From the NCBI RefSeq assembly GCF_014356525.2, contig NC_052510.1, positions 12,492,660 through 12,556,659 of the forward strand: a stretch of DNA of 64,000 nt. Direction: 5' to 3'. A program made the position numbers and the translations under genes. The stretch comes from Nilaparvata lugens (taxonomy: Eukaryota; Arthropoda; Insecta; Hemiptera; Delphacidae). Each line of letters starts with the position of its first letter. The first letter of the stretch is position 1. Positions 11,809-22,770 of the stretch are shown piece by piece. The notes beneath the pieces were generated by a model. It saw only the letters and a list, made by a program, of their open reading frames with translations, was not told the origin of the DNA and did no database searches.

Positions 11809-12731
11809 TTATTAATATTATTATTGATTCCTATTAATTGGATTGCTGTTTCTCCTTCGTTAGGTCATCATAATTTTCTCCAAGATTCAGTTTGCCAGTT
11901 CTGATATGGAAGAGTTACTACACCATGTTACGTATTTTCTTAGTTGTTCAACGGTCAAGAAAGTTTAGTAAACTAAGTTCTATAATGTTACAGTTGTCTG
12001 AACTCTGGGAGTCCAAAAGCTAATTGGTTCCATTGCCGAGTGACGTACTATTCCTTTTGTACTAGAGACCAAAGTACCATAGTTCACTTGCTAACTTGGT
12101 GAATAAGCAAACTTTGTAACAAGCAAAGTACAACTTCGTTTTTAGGTGACTTGTAGTTTGCCAATTGAAATTCATTCTCATTGATGAATACTCTCTGTGG
12201 TAGTACTGTACTTATTTACATTTGGTTGACTTCCAGATTGGAAGTGCATTTTCTTTGATAAACTTCTGGCGGTAGATGTCAATATTTATCTAGTTTTCTT
12301 CCAAATACGGTAAAATGAATTAAATTGAGTGTACTCAATCAAAATGATCAAATATTCCCACTGGTGGAGTGTGAAGTATCTACTCTACTTCTTTTCTTTC
12401 AATCAGATTGATATTCTTGGAGAAAGGAAGTTTATTAAATTGGATAAAATATTATAAAAGTATAGAAGTAAAATATAACTTTTGAGAGCTTATGGCACTT
12501 TTCGAATAACTAGACTTCACTGTACAGTAAGTAACTTACACATTTAATAAGTCAATCAATATTAATGAACTCAAAGGATATTTTACTAACTTTGACGTGC
12601 ATGATATGAGAAAGCTATTGAATTTTAGTTGGATTTTTGAGGTGAAAAAATTTAGATGTAGTAGATACTATTTGAAATAAGCCCTTCATCTCCATCGTCA
12701 AAATAGTTTCCTAAACTGAAACCTAGAAAAT
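11670..12731. repeat. Tandem segmental duplication, copy 1
   Basis: SINE body plus ~920 bp of unique non-coding DNA that recurs almost unchanged as copy 2 (12,851-13,926). Both copies end 'gaaacctagaaaat'. Differences are a handful of substitutions and short indels, so the duplication is recent. Confidence 0.9.
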
Positions 12732-12756
12732 GATATTATTATTGATTCCTATTAAT

Positions 12757-12993
12757 GGAGTGGCCGTAGTCGAGTGGATCAGATGCTGGCTTTATGATTC
12801 AGAGGCCCGGGTTCAAATCCCGGCCGGGCAGATATTTATCTCGGGCACTCCCGTGTTTCGGATGGACACGTTAAGCCGTCGGTCCCGGCTGCCTAAAAAG
12901 CAGTCGTTAGGTCATGTCAGAGGCCCTGAAATTGATCAGTTGCGACCTGAAAACTCTGACACCAGACCTGAGCCAGCCAGGTCACTCGATATT
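12757..12993 (+). mobile_element. Full-length tRNA-derived SINE
   Basis: The head is tRNA-like: 'ggccgtagtcgagtgg' resembles an A box and 'ggttcaaatcc' is a canonical B box, 12,757-12,830. The body carries a block from 'actcccgtgtttcggatgg' to 'gtcccggctg' that is shared with the different SINE at the right end of the window. Flanking copies of 'attattattgattcctatta' (left) and a near copy (right, ~12,991-13,012) look like target-site duplication. The 93 aa frame across it is spurious. Transcription would be by RNA polymerase III. Confidence 0.88.
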
Positions 12994-13926
12994 ATTATTA
13001 TTTCCTATTAATTGGATTGCTGTTTCTCCTTCGTTAGGTCATCATAATTTTCTCCAAGATTCAGTCTGCCAGTTCTGATATGGAAGAGTTACTTCACCAT
13101 GTTACGTATTTTCTTAGTTGTTCAACGGTCAAGAAAGTTTAGTAAACTAAGTTCTATAATGTTACAGTTGTCTGAACTCTGGGAGTCCAAAAGCTAATTG
13201 GTTCCATTGCCGAGTGACGTACTATTCCTTTTGTACTAGAGACCAAAGTACCATAGCTCACTTGCTAACTTGGTGAATAAGCAAACTTTGTAACAAGCAA
13301 AGTACAACTTCGTTTTTAGGTGACTTGTAGTTTGCCAATTGAAATTCAATCTTGAAATTCATTCTCATTGATGAATACTCTCTTTGGTAGTACTGTACTT
13401 ATTTACATTTGGTTGACTTCCAGATTGGAAGTGCATTTTCTTTGATAAACTTCTGGCGGTAGATGTCAATATTTATCTAGTTTTCTTCCAAATACGGTAA
13501 AATTAATTAGATTGAGTGTACTCAATCAAAATGATCAAATATTTTCACTGGTGGAGTATGAAGTATCTACTCTACTTCTTTCAATCAGATATTCTTGGAG
13601 AAAGGAAGTTTATTAAATTGGATAAAATATTATAAAAGTATAGAAGTAAAATAAAGTATAATATAAATATAAGTTTAGAAGAGCTTATGACACTTTTCGA
13701 ATAACTAGACTTCACTGTATAGTAAGTAACTTACACATTTAATAAGTCAATCAATATTAATGAACTCAAAGGATATTTTACTAACTTTGACGTTTATGAT
13801 ATGAGAAAGCTATTGAATTGTAGTTGGATTTTTGAGGTAGAAAAATTTAGATGTAGTAGATACTATTTGAAATAAGCCCTTCATCTCCATCGTCAAAATA
13901 GTTTCCTAAACTGAAACCTAGAAAAT
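12851..13926. repeat. Tandem segmental duplication, copy 2
   Basis: Second copy of the 11,670-12,731 unit. It contains a ~15 bp local insertion near 13,348 (an extra 'tcaatcttgaaattc') and small indels near 13,580 and 13,650. Confidence 0.9.
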
Positions 13927-14265
13927 AATTATTCTTGTTGCCTTATTTTTGCTAAAGCTAGTCAATGACTCTTCACCATCAATGATGCACCATCTACTTT
14001 CAATGCTAATCTGCGATTACATGTAGACATGGTCGTACTCAATATAACGTGTTTCATTCCGGTATACCAACCAACAACTGATATATTTCCGTTTAAACCG
14101 AGATGGTGCACTATGGAGAGGACCTGCTATATACCTAGCATTATATTATAAGAGATATATAGGAGATCCTGATATGTGCCTCAGAGTTTGACCCATTCGA
14201 AGTTGAACTAATGATCTTTCTACCTACTGTAGCTTTATAACCTACAATAACTAACTATATGGTTA

Positions 14266-16484
14266 TACAGGGTGTTTCAGAAGTAGTGTCGAGAATTTTA
14301 GGGTATTGTACCTGGATGCTAGGAGACTACAAATGTCATATTTGAAGTGTCCAAAACTCAGCGGTTATCCTTATAGCTGCCATTTTGTTTTTTCACTTAA
14401 AATTTTTATCTCAAGAACGAAATGTTGTATTGATCTGAAATTTGGCATGAATATTTATGCTATAAATACTCAACTATAAAAAATAAAAAAAATTTTTTCG
14501 TTGAAATTTTTCAAAATGGCGGCCATTTTAAATTTTAGATGGCGAATATCTCGAAAACCGTCCATTTTACAGAAAATTTACAAGAGACAAAAAAGTTAGC
14601 AAATTTTTTCACGATTCCAATGATACCTAATTTATTAAGATTGGTCGAAGAATAACAGAGAAATTAATTTTTTTCGTACTGCATGCATGACCACTTTTCA
14701 CCATTTAAAGATCAATATTAATTTTTTAATTCCAGATGTATTTAAGATGAAGCTTTGAAACTCGGTATGGCTCCATATGGGCAAACAGATGATTTTACAA
14801 TGGTTTCAGATGATAATGTTTGTCTTGTAAAAGTATTGTTGTTTCATTAAAAGTAAAGAACCAGATGTAGTGCTTCCTATTTCTTAGTCTCACGTTTCCT
14901 AGGTCTTATTTCTATCTTAAATTTCCAGTTTCAATATTTTCTTACGTTGCTTCTACACAAATATTTAATATTGTAATGGAATTTAGTTCGCTGGAGTACA
15001 CCGATATTCACTTCATGTATGGAGCAGCTCTTGGCAATGCGACCGAAGCAAGAAGAATGTATGCAGCTGCATTTCCAAACCGCCGTCTCCCTTCCGACAA
15101 GGTGTTCACAAGAACTCACAATCGGCTGAGAGAAGTTGGTTCATTTGAACGGAACAGGGTAATTGCTGGTAGGCCTCGAGCAGTTCGAAATGTTGCTTTT
15201 GAAGAGGAAGTATTGCAGAAATTCGATTTCAATCCTAGAACGAGTACGAGAGCAGTTGCAAAGCAAATCAATTCAAGTGCTTCTTCTGTGTGGCGTGTAC
15301 TAAACAAGGAAAGACTTCACCCCTTCCGCTTTCAAAAAGTTCACTCATTGGTTGAACGCGACTATGAGCCAAGAGTAAACTGTGCCCGTTGGTTTCTTCA
15401 GCAAGACATTATCCAACCAAATTTTCTAGAAAATGTGTTATTTACCGATGAGTCCAGCTTTACAAGAGAAGGAATCTTCAACTCTCGCAACAGTCACGTC
15501 TGGGCCTTAGACAATCCTCATGAGGTCAAAGTGCGTGGTTATCAGCATAGATTTTCGCTGAATGTTGGGCGGGTATCTTAGGTAATCGCGTGATTGGACC
15601 ATACATTCTTCCTAATCGTCTGAATTCTCCCACGTACATTACTTTTTTAAGAGACATACTACCAGAACTTTTGGAAGATGTGCCTCCTGCAAACAGATAT
15701 AATATTTGGTTTCAACATGATGGTGCCCCTGCTCATTTCGGAAATGTTGTTACGGACTTTCTGAACATGACCTATCGTCAGCGGTGGATTGGGCGGGGTG
15801 GACCAGTACCGTGGCCCGCACGTTCACCTGACCTCAACCCTTAGATTTTTTTTTCTGGGGCCATATGAAAGACCTTGTTTACAGCACGCCAGTAGAAAAC
15901 GAAGAAGACCTTGTGGCAAGAGTGGTTGCTGCAGCAGGTGCCATTCAAGATGATGAAAATGCTTTATAGCAGTTCGACGGTCCATGATTGAAAGGTGCAG
16001 ACTGTGTAATCAAGTTGAAGGACGGCATTTTGAGCAATTGCTGCATTAGTATCAGTGAACCGATTTGAGTGAAATTAATATTTTTCAATGTAAAATAAAA
16101 TTTGGAGGAAAGTTATTCTTGTATATTTCTGTAATAAGAACGGTTTTCATGAAATTATAAAAAAAATTAATATTGATCTTTAAATGGTGAAAAGTGGTCA
16201 TGCATGCAGTACGAAAAAAATTAATTTCTCTGTTATTCTTCGACCAATCTTAATAAATTAGGTATCATTGGAATCGTGAAAAAATTGCTAACTTTTTTGT
16301 CTCTTGTAAATTTTCTGTAAAATGGACGGTTTTCGAGATATTCGCCATCAAAAATTTAAAATGGCCGCCATTTTGAAAAATTTCAACGAAAAAATTTTTT
16401 TTTATTTTTTATAGTTGAGTATTTATAGCATAAATATTCATGCCAAATTTCAGATCAATACAACATTTCGTTCTTGAGATAAAT
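14266..16484 (+). mobile_element. rosa-like (DD41D) Tc1/mariner-superfamily transposon, 3' end truncated
   Basis: The left end is 'tatacagggtgtttcagaag' at the probable TA target. Long inverted repeats of ~325 bp (14,402-14,729 and 16,160-16,484) are nearly identical and flank the transposase. The left end extends ~135 bp further out (14,266-14,401), and no complementary counterpart exists on the right, where homology stops at ~16,484. This copy therefore lacks its right terminus and is unlikely to be mobile in cis. Confidence 0.88.
14976..16049 (+). pseudogene. DD41D mariner-like (rosa-type) transposase, broken by frameshifts
   Basis: This is the cut-and-paste transposase of the surrounding element. 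It would bind the inverted repeats and catalyse excision and integration in the nucleus. The N-terminal ~60 residues (starting MEFSSLEYTDIHFMYG) form the helix-turn-helix region typical of insect transposases of this type. A second HTH-like region follows (GRPRAV..., residues ~65-110). The catalytic core shows FTDESSF (first Asp), QHDGAPAHF (second Asp) and RSPDLNP followed by Asp. By my count 41 residues separate the second and third Asp, which defines the rosa group. Three breaks are visible: a frame change at ~15,560-15,581 (premature TAG at 15,579), another at ~15,840 (TAG at 15,842) just before the third Asp, and a third near 15,967. The C-terminal reading resumes and ends with TAG at 16,047-16,049. 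Each break is explicable by a single-base change, so decay or sequencing error are both possible. Confidence 0.88.
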
Positions 16485-16675
16485 GTTGATACGTACGTAA
16501 ATTGTCTTCCATTTACTTTAAACTTCAGTTGAGTTCTATGGAACGTTTCATGTTACTATCGTTTCGAATTTGATAGCTAAAATTATCTACTTATCTAAAT
16601 AATTTTTAAATGAAACATAATATGAGTATGAGATAAGAAGAGGAAACAACCTTCTCTTTCACAATGTTGCAAAGT

Positions 16676-16925
16676 AACAAATCAAATCAAATTTATTTCC
16701 TCCAAAAATACAACAAAAATATCGGCATTTATAAATGATACATAATTATTAATTTTAAACCCAATTTCACTAAATTTATAAAACATACCCTGTAATCAAT
16801 TTGACTTAATAATATAGAACTTATAACAATGCTAGGCTTATGAATTAATAATAATTTGGTGTAATAATAATTAGGTGTAATAATAATTAATAAAGGTAAA
16901 AGCTTACATAGCAAAGCTCACATAA
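16676..16925 (-). mobile_element. LINE-type 3' end fragment (minus orientation)
   Basis: 'aacaaatcaaatcaaattta' followed by AT-rich sequence reads, on the minus strand, as a non-LTR element 3' UTR ending in a (TTTGA)n tail. The same tail type recurs at 43,443 and 56,236. No coding sequence is retained. Confidence 0.4.
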
Positions 16926-17224
16926 CAAAGTTGGAATTTGGAAGTTTGTAAGGATTATTTTATCCCTACTCAGTACTTGTAGAAAGTTTGATCTTCTCAA
17001 TAGGAAATTCATCTCTTGAATAAAGCAGAACTTCTTGAGTGAGTCATCTAATTAGAAGTATTTTTCCTATTCATGTTCGATCATCAATAAGTAATGATGA
17101 TCCTGTAAAGAAGAAATATACTATATTAATGATACTTACTTTTAACATACTTTCAAGTTTTTGTTGTTGTTGAGTTTTCTATGTCACGTCTGCAGTGTGG
17201 GTTTTAAATAAGAATTCCAGGCAC

Positions 17225-17404
17225 ATGCAAAACTCTTTATCAATTTCCTGGATTGTATTTCTAATGACAGGGATAGCTGCTCCAGCTCCACATTATTATT
17301 CTGTGGATTATAGAGGAATGCAAAAATACCTAATTAATTCTCACCCGCATGAACAAACTATTAACTTTGAAAGTTATCATAATCACTTTTTTATGTTCTC
17401 ATAA
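17225..17404 (+). CDS. Candidate 59-residue secreted peptide (hypothetical)
   Basis: I do not recognise this open frame. It starts at an ATG at 17,225. The first ~19 residues have the shape of a signal peptide: a short polar start, a hydrophobic core SWIVFLMTGIAA, then a cleavage-like A-A/P. The remaining ~40 residues are rich in His, Tyr and Asn, without cysteines or dibasic processing sites. A possible 3' splice site ('cacgtctgcag', ending 17,195, after a GTT-rich stretch) lies 30 bases upstream, so it could be a coding exon start. In a region without other genes the frame may equally be chance. Nothing in the sequence identifies a family. Confidence 0.15.
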   Translation: MQNSLSISWIVFLMTGIAAPAPHYYSVDYRGMQKYLINSHPHEQTINFESYHNHFFMFS

Positions 17405-18186
17405 ATATTAGATGAGAAAATAATTTAGATTGAATTATTCAATCACAATGTGTCACGCACTGTTGTTATAAATAATACGTCAGAAAATCCATGATTTGAA
17501 ACACGAAAAATACAAAAGAACTTTTCCTTTTCGCACGAAGATACGTCTGTCACGCACTTCTCAAATTTTCTTCGTCTTTTTCTTTGATTTTCCTTTCTTG
17601 TTTCACTTTTTCTTGATATATTTTCTTCTTCTCTCTCTCGCTCTCTGTTGTTCATTTTGTTTGATCTCTCCAACTTTTTCTCTTTTCCAGATCTATTCCT
17701 TCAGTTTTTGTTTATATTGAGTAGATTTAAGCTGCAGTTAGCGTGCAATGGTTGAGTATCCGCTGATCGCATTCTAGAACGTTTTTAACACTCGGCATAA
17801 GAGGATATTCGGGAAAATGTGCCTATTTCCAGGCCGGGAAATTCGGCTATCAAATGGAGGAATTCCGTGAATGTTTCTTTACCATATCGCAATGTAACTA
17901 GAGTTGTGTATGATAAGCTGTTCTAATTTCTCCTAATCGGTGGCTATTTAAGTAAATCTGTCTCTCAACTCCGCTGATTTAGGAGTGATATCTATCCATA
18001 TTCCATTTATATTAATGTCACAATGCGGAAAATATACATGATATATTAGTACAAATATAAATTGGTACAAAATTGTGACACTTGACGTATAGATAACTTC
18101 TGAACAATCGTAGAAGGAACAGTTATTGTACAGTATGTGCTTGTTTATTTATGTATCGAAAAGACTGGAATTGGCTTTTCAAACAG
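17405..18186. other. Non-coding, nothing recognised
   Basis: Pyrimidine-rich from about 17,560 to 17,710 (tttcttc words, and a short ctctct run at 17,631), otherwise AT-rich. Small frames on both strands are low-complexity. Confidence 0.45.
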
Positions 18187-18468
18187 TTACGTAAAACCAT
18201 AGAGAAACAATAGCGTAAGTAGATATCCCATGGTATAGGGCGTTTATGTCGCAACTTTTACTGTTATCTCAAGCTGATAGTCTACGTAGTTCTTTCCTGT
18301 GAAGCTTTATGACGCTGGTAGTCTCTCATATTGTGCCGTTCATACACTCTTACCCGGTCAAAACAGTAAAAATCGACAGAAATCAGCATGAGATAACAGT
18401 AATAGTTGCGACATAAACGGCCATGGGATATCTACTTATGCTATTGTTTCTGTATGGTAAAACGTAAG
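18187..18468. mobile_element. Foldback MITE, ~280 bp
   Basis: The left arm (from 'gtaaaaccatagagaaacaa' through 'agatatcccatgg') faces the right arm ('ccatgggatatctacttatg' through 'gtttctgtatggtaaaac'). Further matching inner blocks include 'gttatctca..ctgat' and 'gtttatgtcgcaac'. The arms are ~85-90% complementary with a ~100 bp loop. Confidence 0.82.
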
Positions 18469-18656
18469 TGCTCATGGTAAATAATATAAGTACAATTGAT
18501 AAATAAGCATAATGTATTTGATTATCTTATCAAAAAATATTTGATATTTTGTAAGTTATATTGTTGGTCATTCATTCATTCGGCCAATTGTCATTCATTT
18601 GTTATCAATTGTAATTCATTGTCATAGCATTTTAGGCAAAAACAGTGCACTTAGAT

Positions 18657-18877
18657 CTATAGTGAGGTGCACGTTATAATGACAGTATTTGATCTACTTT
18701 GGTTTTGCTATCCTTGTCTATCATTTTACAAAGCCGGTGGTACTATCCTTTTCTAGGTCCACAAAGATGCCAATTATGTTTTTCACAGTGTAGAAATATA
18801 ATTAATTAATGCAGAGAATCGGCATCGCTATTCTTCTATCTTTATCCACTGCCATTATAACGTGGACCTCACTATAG
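18657..18877. mobile_element. MITE with 'ctatagtgaggtccacgtta' ends
   Basis: The terminal inverted repeats are 'ctatagtgaggtgcacgtta' (left) and 'taacgtggacctcactatag' (right), extending inward through 'taatg.cagt'. A partial relative lies at 10,079-10,166. TA dinucleotides at both outer edges suggest TA target duplication. Confidence 0.85.
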
Positions 18878-18879
18878 AT

Positions 18880-19423
18880 GTTTTAATGTGATATCTGTAC
18901 TATTGTATGTTATTACAATGGTTCTGCTATCATTGTTTCCGGCTAATTTCTGACAAGGACGTCGTAGATGTTCATTCCAGTTCATGACTAATTCATTCAT
19001 ATTTATAGATTTATCGGAAATGTAGTGTTCCAACTATTCTTGTAAACTATTACCAAACTATTCAACAATCATTAGTCAGTTGTCTGCTGTAACCTTCAAC
19101 GTATATCCTGGGGCTGTGGCATTGTTACAACATGCAGAAAATGAAGATATCCCAGGTATTTAAAGGCATGGTTAACGTTGTTTTCTAAATATTGATAATT
19201 GTTTATTTATACAGAAGAATTTTCCTAGATTATCGCTGTTTGCAATGAACAATAGTAATTCTTCAAGCTATTTTACTGAAAATTTATCTTATCAAAAAAC
19301 TAAATAGACTACAATTTAAATTTAAAATTGAAATTCAAAATTCAAATTTATTCACTTTGTACAAATTCATAAGTAGAATTACATAATATTAACAAAAATT
19401 AAACAGTACAAAAAATTTTCTGG
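18880..19423. other. Non-coding with a LINE-like tail
   Basis: No gene seen. 'aaattcaaatttattcactt' at about 19,332 resembles the minus-orientation LINE tails found elsewhere in the window. Confidence 0.35.
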
Positions 19424-19482
19424 ATTGAATGAAAAAGACTAAGAAATTGTCAAAAAACCACTGATTTATTGATAATTAGAAA

Positions 19483-19513
19483 GACCGGTTTCGGTTATTA
19501 CACCATTGTCAAT
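19483..19513 (-). ncRNA. Hammerhead-like motif (left arm)
   Basis: On the minus strand the order is UUGACAA, U, a GGU/ACC hairpin with a 6-base loop, GAAA, the palindrome CCGG, then UC. This follows the hammerhead layout with a minimal stem III. The first core position (U for C) and the eighth (A for G) differ from the catalytic consensus, so activity is doubtful. Confidence 0.3.
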
Positions 19514-19616
19514 AAATCTGATAAACTAACTTTAGTTTACTTTAGCTTACTTTAGTTTACTTTTAGCTAACTTTAGATTGTTAATCTCTGATAAACTAAC
19601 TTTAGTTTATCAGAGA

Positions 19617-19646
19617 TTGACAATGGTGTAATAACCGAAACCGGTC
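19617..19646 (+). ncRNA. Hammerhead-like motif (right arm)
   Basis: Complementary copy of the left-arm motif, with the same layout and the same core substitutions. Confidence 0.3.
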
Positions 19647-19705
19647 TTTCTAATTATCAATAAATCAGTGGTTTTTTGACAATTTCTTAGTCTTTTTCAT
19701 TCAAT

Positions 19706-20554
19706 ATGAATAATTACCACAATACCAACTTCTCAACTACACAAAAAGTGAAACTTTTTGGAAGTAAATTTTCCAAGTCAGTGTAATATTTCTTAAGTTT
19801 TTTATTCATTGTGATTCATTCAAAGTATTATGTCAACCTTCAAAATTCAAAATCTTCAAATCATTATTCCTGGACCAAAAATCAAGTGGCGATGCAGTGT
19901 GATATCATAACAAATTAACATTTTATCAAAATTTTTAGAGAGAAATAGGAAAACTAGGCTCGACCTAGTTTTTCATCCAATGTCATAATTATATTATGAT
20001 TGTAGTATTTTGTACAATAAAAATGTATAATATAATATACATCTTGAAGCTCATAAGAATCATGCGCTTGAAATATACTCATATATTCGTACGAGATTTG
20101 ATCAATCTGTGTTCTCAATGTCATGATTAAATCCCATTCTTATCCTTATAGTACTTATTTACTATACTCCGTTACTTATAGATTGGTCTTTATGGAAAAT
20201 TCATCATAGTGAATTTACAGTAATTTTCCTATAATATTGGAAATATTGTATAGTTCTTTTCTGTGTCGCTCTGAGTCATTTTTCTTATCAGAATGAAATT
20301 ACTTCACTAACAAATTATTTGGATGGAAAACGTTTAAAACTTGAATATTTATGGGTTATGACTAGTATTTAAATAACTATACGGTGACCCGTTGTGCCAT
20401 GCCATGAAAATTGCTATCTGCTTGAAATAATGTAGGGCTACAGTAATATGGATGCTAATATTATGATTCAAAGTGGTTTTATGCATTGTATTGTGCGTGC
20501 TGTCTACTAGGCCTTGCCTGTGTAGTTTGAAAACTTCGAGCATGTTCTTCGTTT
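19706..20554. other. AT-rich non-coding, nothing recognised
   Basis: No supported gene or repeat was found. Confidence 0.45.
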
Positions 20555-21560
20555 TCTTATATTCTTCTCCCTTATTCTCTTCACCTACCTTCTCACTTCT
20601 CCCAAATTCTGTTTCCGTTTTCATTTCGCATCTGTTCTTCCCCATTCTCCTTATACTTCCTATTCTCCTTGATATTCCTGCTACGTTTTCTCACTCTTTC
20701 TGTACTGTTTTATTCTCTCACTTTCTTGTCCTTCCTTTTCACCATGCAATCCTCTATTTTCCCACTTTTCATTCTGTTGCTACTTTCCTCTTAGTTTCTC
20801 CCCTTTTTCATACTTTTCGACTTCCATTCGACTTCCTTTTTCACTCTTCGTTGTTTCACCTCTCCTACTCATTCTCGATTCTCTTCTCATAATTATTAAT
20901 TTTTCCATCAATCCTCTTTTATCTAATCCTTCTACATCTTCTCCTACTTCTGGTACTTATCTCTCCTCTATTATTGATCCTTATCATCTTATACTATCCC
21001 TCCTCTTCTTGCTTTTCTCCTCCTCCTTTTTCTACTTTTTGCTTCTCCTCCTCCTCCTCCTTGTCCTCCTCATCCTTCTCCCCCTCCTCCTTGACCTCCT
21101 CATCCTCTTCCTCCTTCTTCTCGTTTCCCTTTTTCTCCTCCTCCTCTTCCTCATCCTCCTTCTCCAACTCCTCCACCACCTCTTTCTCTGCTACTTTTTA
21201 ATTTCTCTCCCACTATTTTTTCTTCTCCCATTCCCCACCCTTCTTCTCCACCTCCTCCTCCTCCTACCTTCACTTCTTCGTCTCATTCTTCCACTTATCC
21301 TTCCCCCTTTGAATGACTATACTCCCTTTTTCACCTCTCCTACTCTTTATTCCTCTTCTTTTTCACCTCCTTTTCCTCTCCGTCTTTCCTCCTCTCTTCC
21401 ACCTCCTCATCCTTCTCCTTTATTCCATGCTTTGTTGCTTTTAAATTTCCTCCCTCCTATTTTATTCTTCTTCCTTCACCTGCTCCTTCTTCACTTCTTT
21501 CCACTCCTTTCTCCTCCCCTTTTCCCTTTCTTTCCCCCCTTTGCCCTAAGCTCCACTCAC
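20555..21560. repeat. Pyrimidine-rich kilobase
   Basis: The plus strand is strongly biased to C and T, with CTCCTC and TTCTTC words, densest at 21,000-21,300. The 139 and 195 aa frames across it are low-complexity Ser/Leu/Phe/Pro translations and are not called. Confidence 0.75.
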
Positions 21561-21717
21561 ACCCCCTATACCCTGCGTTGCGGGCATAGAACTTAATAGC
21601 TATAGATACAGAGTTGTAAGTAGGGCTGAGGGTTGTTAGAAGAAGAGGTTGTACTTTTCCGAATGTTGAATATTCAGCCCCGAGTGGCAGCTGATAGGTC
21701 AAAAGCCTCCCTCGCCG

Positions 21718-21760
21718 ACTAGGACAGGACGGAGACGGGACGGGGACGGGGACGGGACAG
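21718..21760. repeat. (GGGAC)n short tandem repeat
   Basis: 'ggacggggacggggacggga' and its flanks form a GC-rich five/six-base repeat in an AT-rich setting. Confidence 0.8.
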
Positions 21761-21877
21761 GTCGTGTCACGCAATGCTGGCTCCCTCCGTACCATCGGAG
21801 CTCTTGAACTTTTGCAGTCATCACTGGTGCACCATTCGTGAAGCCGGTGTCGGTCGGTCGCAATCCAAGTCTTTTCC

Positions 21878-22770
21878 AACTTGAAACCTTTAAATTATAT
21901 CTACAAGAGTGTACCTTGTGAACTTCATAAATCCTTGAAATTAACTACGGAAATGTGTTTTGTGTACTCCAGAAAACCTTAAAATAATTATCTACGGGAA
22001 TGTGTCTTGTTAACTTTGGAACATTAAACTATCTAGGAGAACGTGCTAAACGTTCTTTCTAAACTCTGGGAAACTTCTAGAATCACTACGTGAATAATGT
22101 CTTGTGAATTTGTAAAACCTTAAAACCATCTACAGGAATGTGCCTTGTGAACTTCAGAAGACCTTGAAATTAACTACGGGAATGTGTCTTGTGAACTCTG
22201 GAGAACCTTACAATTATCTACGGGAATGTGCCTTGTTTAACTTTAATACACAAAACTATCTAGGGGAACGTGCTAAACGTGCTTTCTAAACTATGGGAAA
22301 CTTCTACGGTGAATAATATCTTGTGAATTTGTAAAACCTTAAAACCATCTATACGAATGTGCTTTGTGAACTAGGAAAGCTTTGGAATTTACTACGGAAA
22401 TATATCTTGTCAACTTTGGAAAACCCAAAAATTATCTAGGTGGATATGCCTTGTGAACTTAATAGCCTACCTTTATTTTATTTACTCTTATGGCTTTTAT
22501 CGGCAGAGAGATCCTTTTGGATGTTCTGCCTTGCCGTATTACCCAATGCCATTTCCTATCAACACTCAAGTTTATAGGTTATGTCTTGGGTTCTTCATTT
22601 TTCTCACTAAAAATTTGCACTTTCACTTCCTGAGTTCCCATTTTATAAATATTAATAACTTAATACCTTAAAATCAACTACAGGAGTTTGCCTTGTAAAC
22701 TCTGGAAAACCTCAAAATAATCCTTCAGCTATTCTCAAATAGAATGTGCCTTGTGGACCTAGAAGGTGTC
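21878..22770. repeat. Decayed ~45 bp tandem array with ~227 bp higher-order repeat
   Basis: Units follow a consensus of 'ctacgggaatgtgccttgtg' then 'aactttggaaaaccttaaaa' and 'ttat'. They recur about every 43-48 bases from 21,880 to 22,460, with remnants at 22,665-22,770. One distinctive variant, 'aacgtgctaaacg', appears at about 22,040 and again at about 22,267, and its neighbours repeat in the same order. Blocks of about five units were therefore duplicated together. A short unrelated insertion separates the remnants. Confidence 0.88.

Larger units (their letters stand above)
19424..19705. mobile_element. Near-perfect palindromic element with a hammerhead-like core in each arm
   Basis: The ~90 bp outer arms (left from 'attgaatgaaaaagactaag', right to 'cttagtctttttcattcaat') are almost perfectly complementary. 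The inner loop holds short direct repeats of 'aactttagtttac'. Each arm contains the word 'taaccgaaaccggtc', described separately as a ribozyme-like motif. Confidence 0.9.

Noticed and set aside
12757..12830. Possible functional tRNA gene (A and B boxes present)
   Set aside because: It continues into a SINE body, is flanked by duplicated target sequence, and does not fold into a convincing acceptor stem by eye.
20473..21596. 139 and 195 aa frames in a pyrimidine-rich kilobase
   Set aside because: Low-complexity Ser/Leu/Pro/Phe translations; a minus-strand Glu/Lys frame overlaps the same bases.
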